Source: Hydractinia symbiolongicarpus
Taxonomy: Eukaryota; Cnidaria; Hydrozoa; Anthoathecata; Hydractiniidae
Length of the DNA: 64,000 nucleotides
Assembly (NCBI RefSeq): GCF_029227915.1
Contig: NC_079879.1
Location: 15,998,001-16,062,000 of the forward strand
Direction: 5' to 3'
The position numbers and the translations under genes were made by a program. Below are positions 62,232 through 64,000 of the stretch, piece by piece (position 1 is the stretch's first letter; every line of letters begins with the position of its first letter). Under the pieces are notes generated by a model, which had not been told where the DNA came from, did not search any database, and saw only the letters and a list, made by a program, of their open reading frames with translations.

Positions 62232-63092
62232 TCACCATATTGAAAAAAAAGTTGTTATAGTTAAAATTACAGCTATTTTCTCCTCCTCATGAGTTATTTT
62301 CCCTGTCGGTACTTCTAATTTTGTATTATCAGTAGTCTTCTTCTTTGGAATTGTATGATCTGTCTTCTTTGGTGGTATAGGATCTGGGTTCTTCTTCTTT
62401 GGTGTAGCCGGATCTGGTTTCTTTTCTTTTGGTGTAGGTTTTAGATCCGGTTTCTTTTCTGTATTAACTTTAAGATTAGTACCCAAGCCAAAGTCTGATT
62501 TTGATACTAGGATTTCATTATTATAGTTATTCACTTTCCCAATTCTAAGGTTCATATCACTTGGTAACATATACTTATACTTACTTTATATATACATTTA
62601 TTTCTCCATGTATTATAATTGCTGTCAACACCATATTCTTTACATAATTGCAGATATTTATTCCTGGTGAATGTGTTATTATTAGCAGAAAATCCTTGTT
62701 GATATGGTAGATAGGCTTCCAGTATTTTGTCTAATGTGATAATAAACATGGAATCTATATATGGTTTTAGTCAAAGGATGATCTGAATATAAATGCTCTG
62801 GGGAAATTCCACATACGCTTGTTGATAGAAATACTGCAAAATTTAATTGGGTCTGCCATAGTTTGAATGGGTTGGTTTTCCAGTTGTTAAATGTTGGATC
62901 TCCTGCCCTAACTGCTCCTACCTCATAGTTGGTAAATATGTTTGGAAACTTACTCTGGAAACTCTCAGTATCAACTACATTCTCCGAAACCACTATATTC
63001 TGTATGTATAGGTCCTTTGCTTTGATTTGTTGTAGGTATTTTCCACCATAAAACCCGGATATTTTAGGATCGTATTTAAAAATTCTATTCAT
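62232..63092 (-). pseudogene. Polinton structural-region protein with Pro/Lys-rich tail
   Basis: The ATG at 63090-63092 starts MNRIFKYDPKISGFYGGKYL. Then LWQTQLNFAVFLSTSVCGIS and TIYRFHVYYHIRQNTGSL are followed by a shift near 62690 to NKYLQLCKEYGVDSNYNTWR, another near 62570, and a tail of PKKKNPDPIPPKK-like repeats to 62232. The FRFHVYY-type core and the CKEYGV element are recurrent in cnidarian Polintons as I recall them. Probably a virion-region gene. Exact role unknown. Confidence 0.5.
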
Positions 63093-63112
63093 TATATTAT
63101 ATAACTTAGAAA

Positions 63113-63648
63113 ATGTATATTGTAATAGATGACATTTCAAAAGGTATCGATTTGCAAAAACCTATCGACAATAGAAATAATAGTAAAAGAATTGGTTTAT
63201 TAAAGCACGTTTGGTTTACACGTTTTAGAACATTGAAGAAGACGAGAAGATGTATCTAAAAAATGATACACACATTATTGTTAAAAAGGGGTTCTATAGT
63301 ATTAATGATATTTTACGACATATAAGCAGTTAAATAAATTATAGTACATCAACTGGAAAATCTATAATTGGAAATGGAATAAAAAAGTTTGATTACTATC
63401 TTCACAACATATTAGGAGCAAATAATGATAATTACGTTGATCTTCTGCTATCTAAAAAATCATTTACTTTCTCCAGTGATACTCTCTTTGCAACAGATAA
63501 TCTCCATAGGATTCCATCCAATATCCTTCATACTGGATACACACCAAAAGATGTTTCATTTGGTGATACAATAATATTCGAGCCAACTAATGTTCAATAC
63601 AAAACTATGAGAAATGGTATAATAGATTATATTAACGTTGAACAGTAA
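63113..63648 (+). pseudogene. Polinton structural-region protein, divergent from the preceding gene
   Basis: ATG at 63113, 20 bp from the start of the divergent minus gene. YIVIDDISKGIDLQKPIDNR, then shifts to MYLKNDTHIIVKKGFYSIND, SFTFSSDTLFATDNLHRIPS and TMRNGIIDYINV with TAA at 63646. Breaks near 63225 and 63330. The start and the GFYSINDI element resemble the 88-residue frame at 48953-49219. Function not recognised. Confidence 0.45.
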
Positions 63649-63699
63649 TTTACCTACATCTGTGGTTCTACATATTATTCAACTTTTTCTGTAGTATAA

Positions 63700-64000
63700 A
63701 TATATAAGGACAACTTTACTCGAGGATGATGGTGTATTTAATGTTTCTGATGTAGAATGTAAATTAAATGATTGGATTAGATATTTACCAATAATTTTAA
63801 GGGCCACAAAACACTATTTATAATTGATGATTGTTCTGCTGAAGGTGAAATAAATAAAAAACGTGATGCACTATAAGAACTTGCATTTTCTGGTAGACAT
63901 AGAAATCACTCCCTATGGGTATTAACACAAAAGCATAATTCGGTTTCAAAAGACGTTAGAAAACAAGTTAAATGGCTTTGCTTGTTCTTCACCAAAGATA
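63700..64000 (+). pseudogene. FtsK/A32-type packaging ATPase, C-terminal part, cut by window end
   Basis: Broken + frames: VFNVSDVECKLNDWIRYLPI, then LFIIDDCSAEGEINKKRDAL (hydrophobic strand with DD, the Walker B position), ELAFSGRHRNHSLWVLTQKH and KDVRKQVKWLCLFFTKD at the edge. The GRH..HSLWVLTQ block is typical of the A32-like ATPases that package DNA in Polintons and related viruses. The Walker A part should lie upstream but is not visible, so the gene is truncated or frameshifted at its start. An in-frame stop lies near 63874. Confidence 0.7.

Larger units (their letters stand above)
59827..64000 (+). mobile_element. Polinton/Maverick 3, left part, runs off the window
   Basis: Gene order: VLTF3-like (+), integrase (minus), membrane/coiled-coil protein (+), structural-type gene (minus), structural-type gene (+), packaging ATPase (+, cut by the window end). 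Integrase plus FtsK/A32-type ATPase is diagnostic for Polintons. Most genes carry one or more frameshifts. The left terminus may be the hairpin at 57761, with the MITE inserted between it and the first gene. Confidence 0.82.

Overview
The window is AT-rich animal DNA, most likely from a hydrozoan cnidarian. The animal assignment rests on spliced GT-AG exons and a metazoan tankyrase. The cnidarian assignment is an inference from the mix of transposable elements and is less certain.

One host gene spans most of the window: a complete tankyrase on the + strand, 234-51798, in 29 exons. The exon lengths sum to 3654 nt (1217 codons plus stop) and every splice phase agrees. It encodes ankyrin-repeat clusters, a Ser/Pro/Gln-rich linker, a SAM domain and a PARP catalytic domain with its His, Tyr and Glu and its CHCC zinc site intact. 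The introns carry most of the repeat load. Intron 1 (475-12333) holds DNA transposons, LINE pieces, a Penelope-like remnant, a tRNA-derived SINE and a Harbinger-type MITE. Intron 6 (13260-40034) holds a tandem repeat family rich in TGACGTCA, a decayed Polinton/Maverick with a nested RTE-like LINE, and a CR1/L2-like LINE interrupted by a 1.7-kb MITE. Intron 27 (45245-51486) is almost entirely one 5.9-kb Polinton-derived element with about 300-bp terminal inverted repeats and a 6-7 bp target duplication.

Downstream of tankyrase are a further Polinton fragment (52069-54010, capsid-like and membrane-protein genes), a diverged duplicate of the tankyrase intron 27/exon 28 boundary (54011-54158), unassigned DNA, a second full-length copy of the 1.7-kb MITE in the opposite orientation (58129-59824), and the start of a third Polinton (to the window end). 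That third element has a VLTF3-like late transcription factor, an integrase, a membrane-protein gene, structural genes and a packaging ATPase. All Polinton genes here carry stops or frameshifts and look decayed; nothing suggests an active element.

Family names for transposons rest on motif recognition by eye, with no database search. Boundaries are firm where inverted repeats and target duplications are visible (MITEs, the intron 27 element) and approximate elsewhere.
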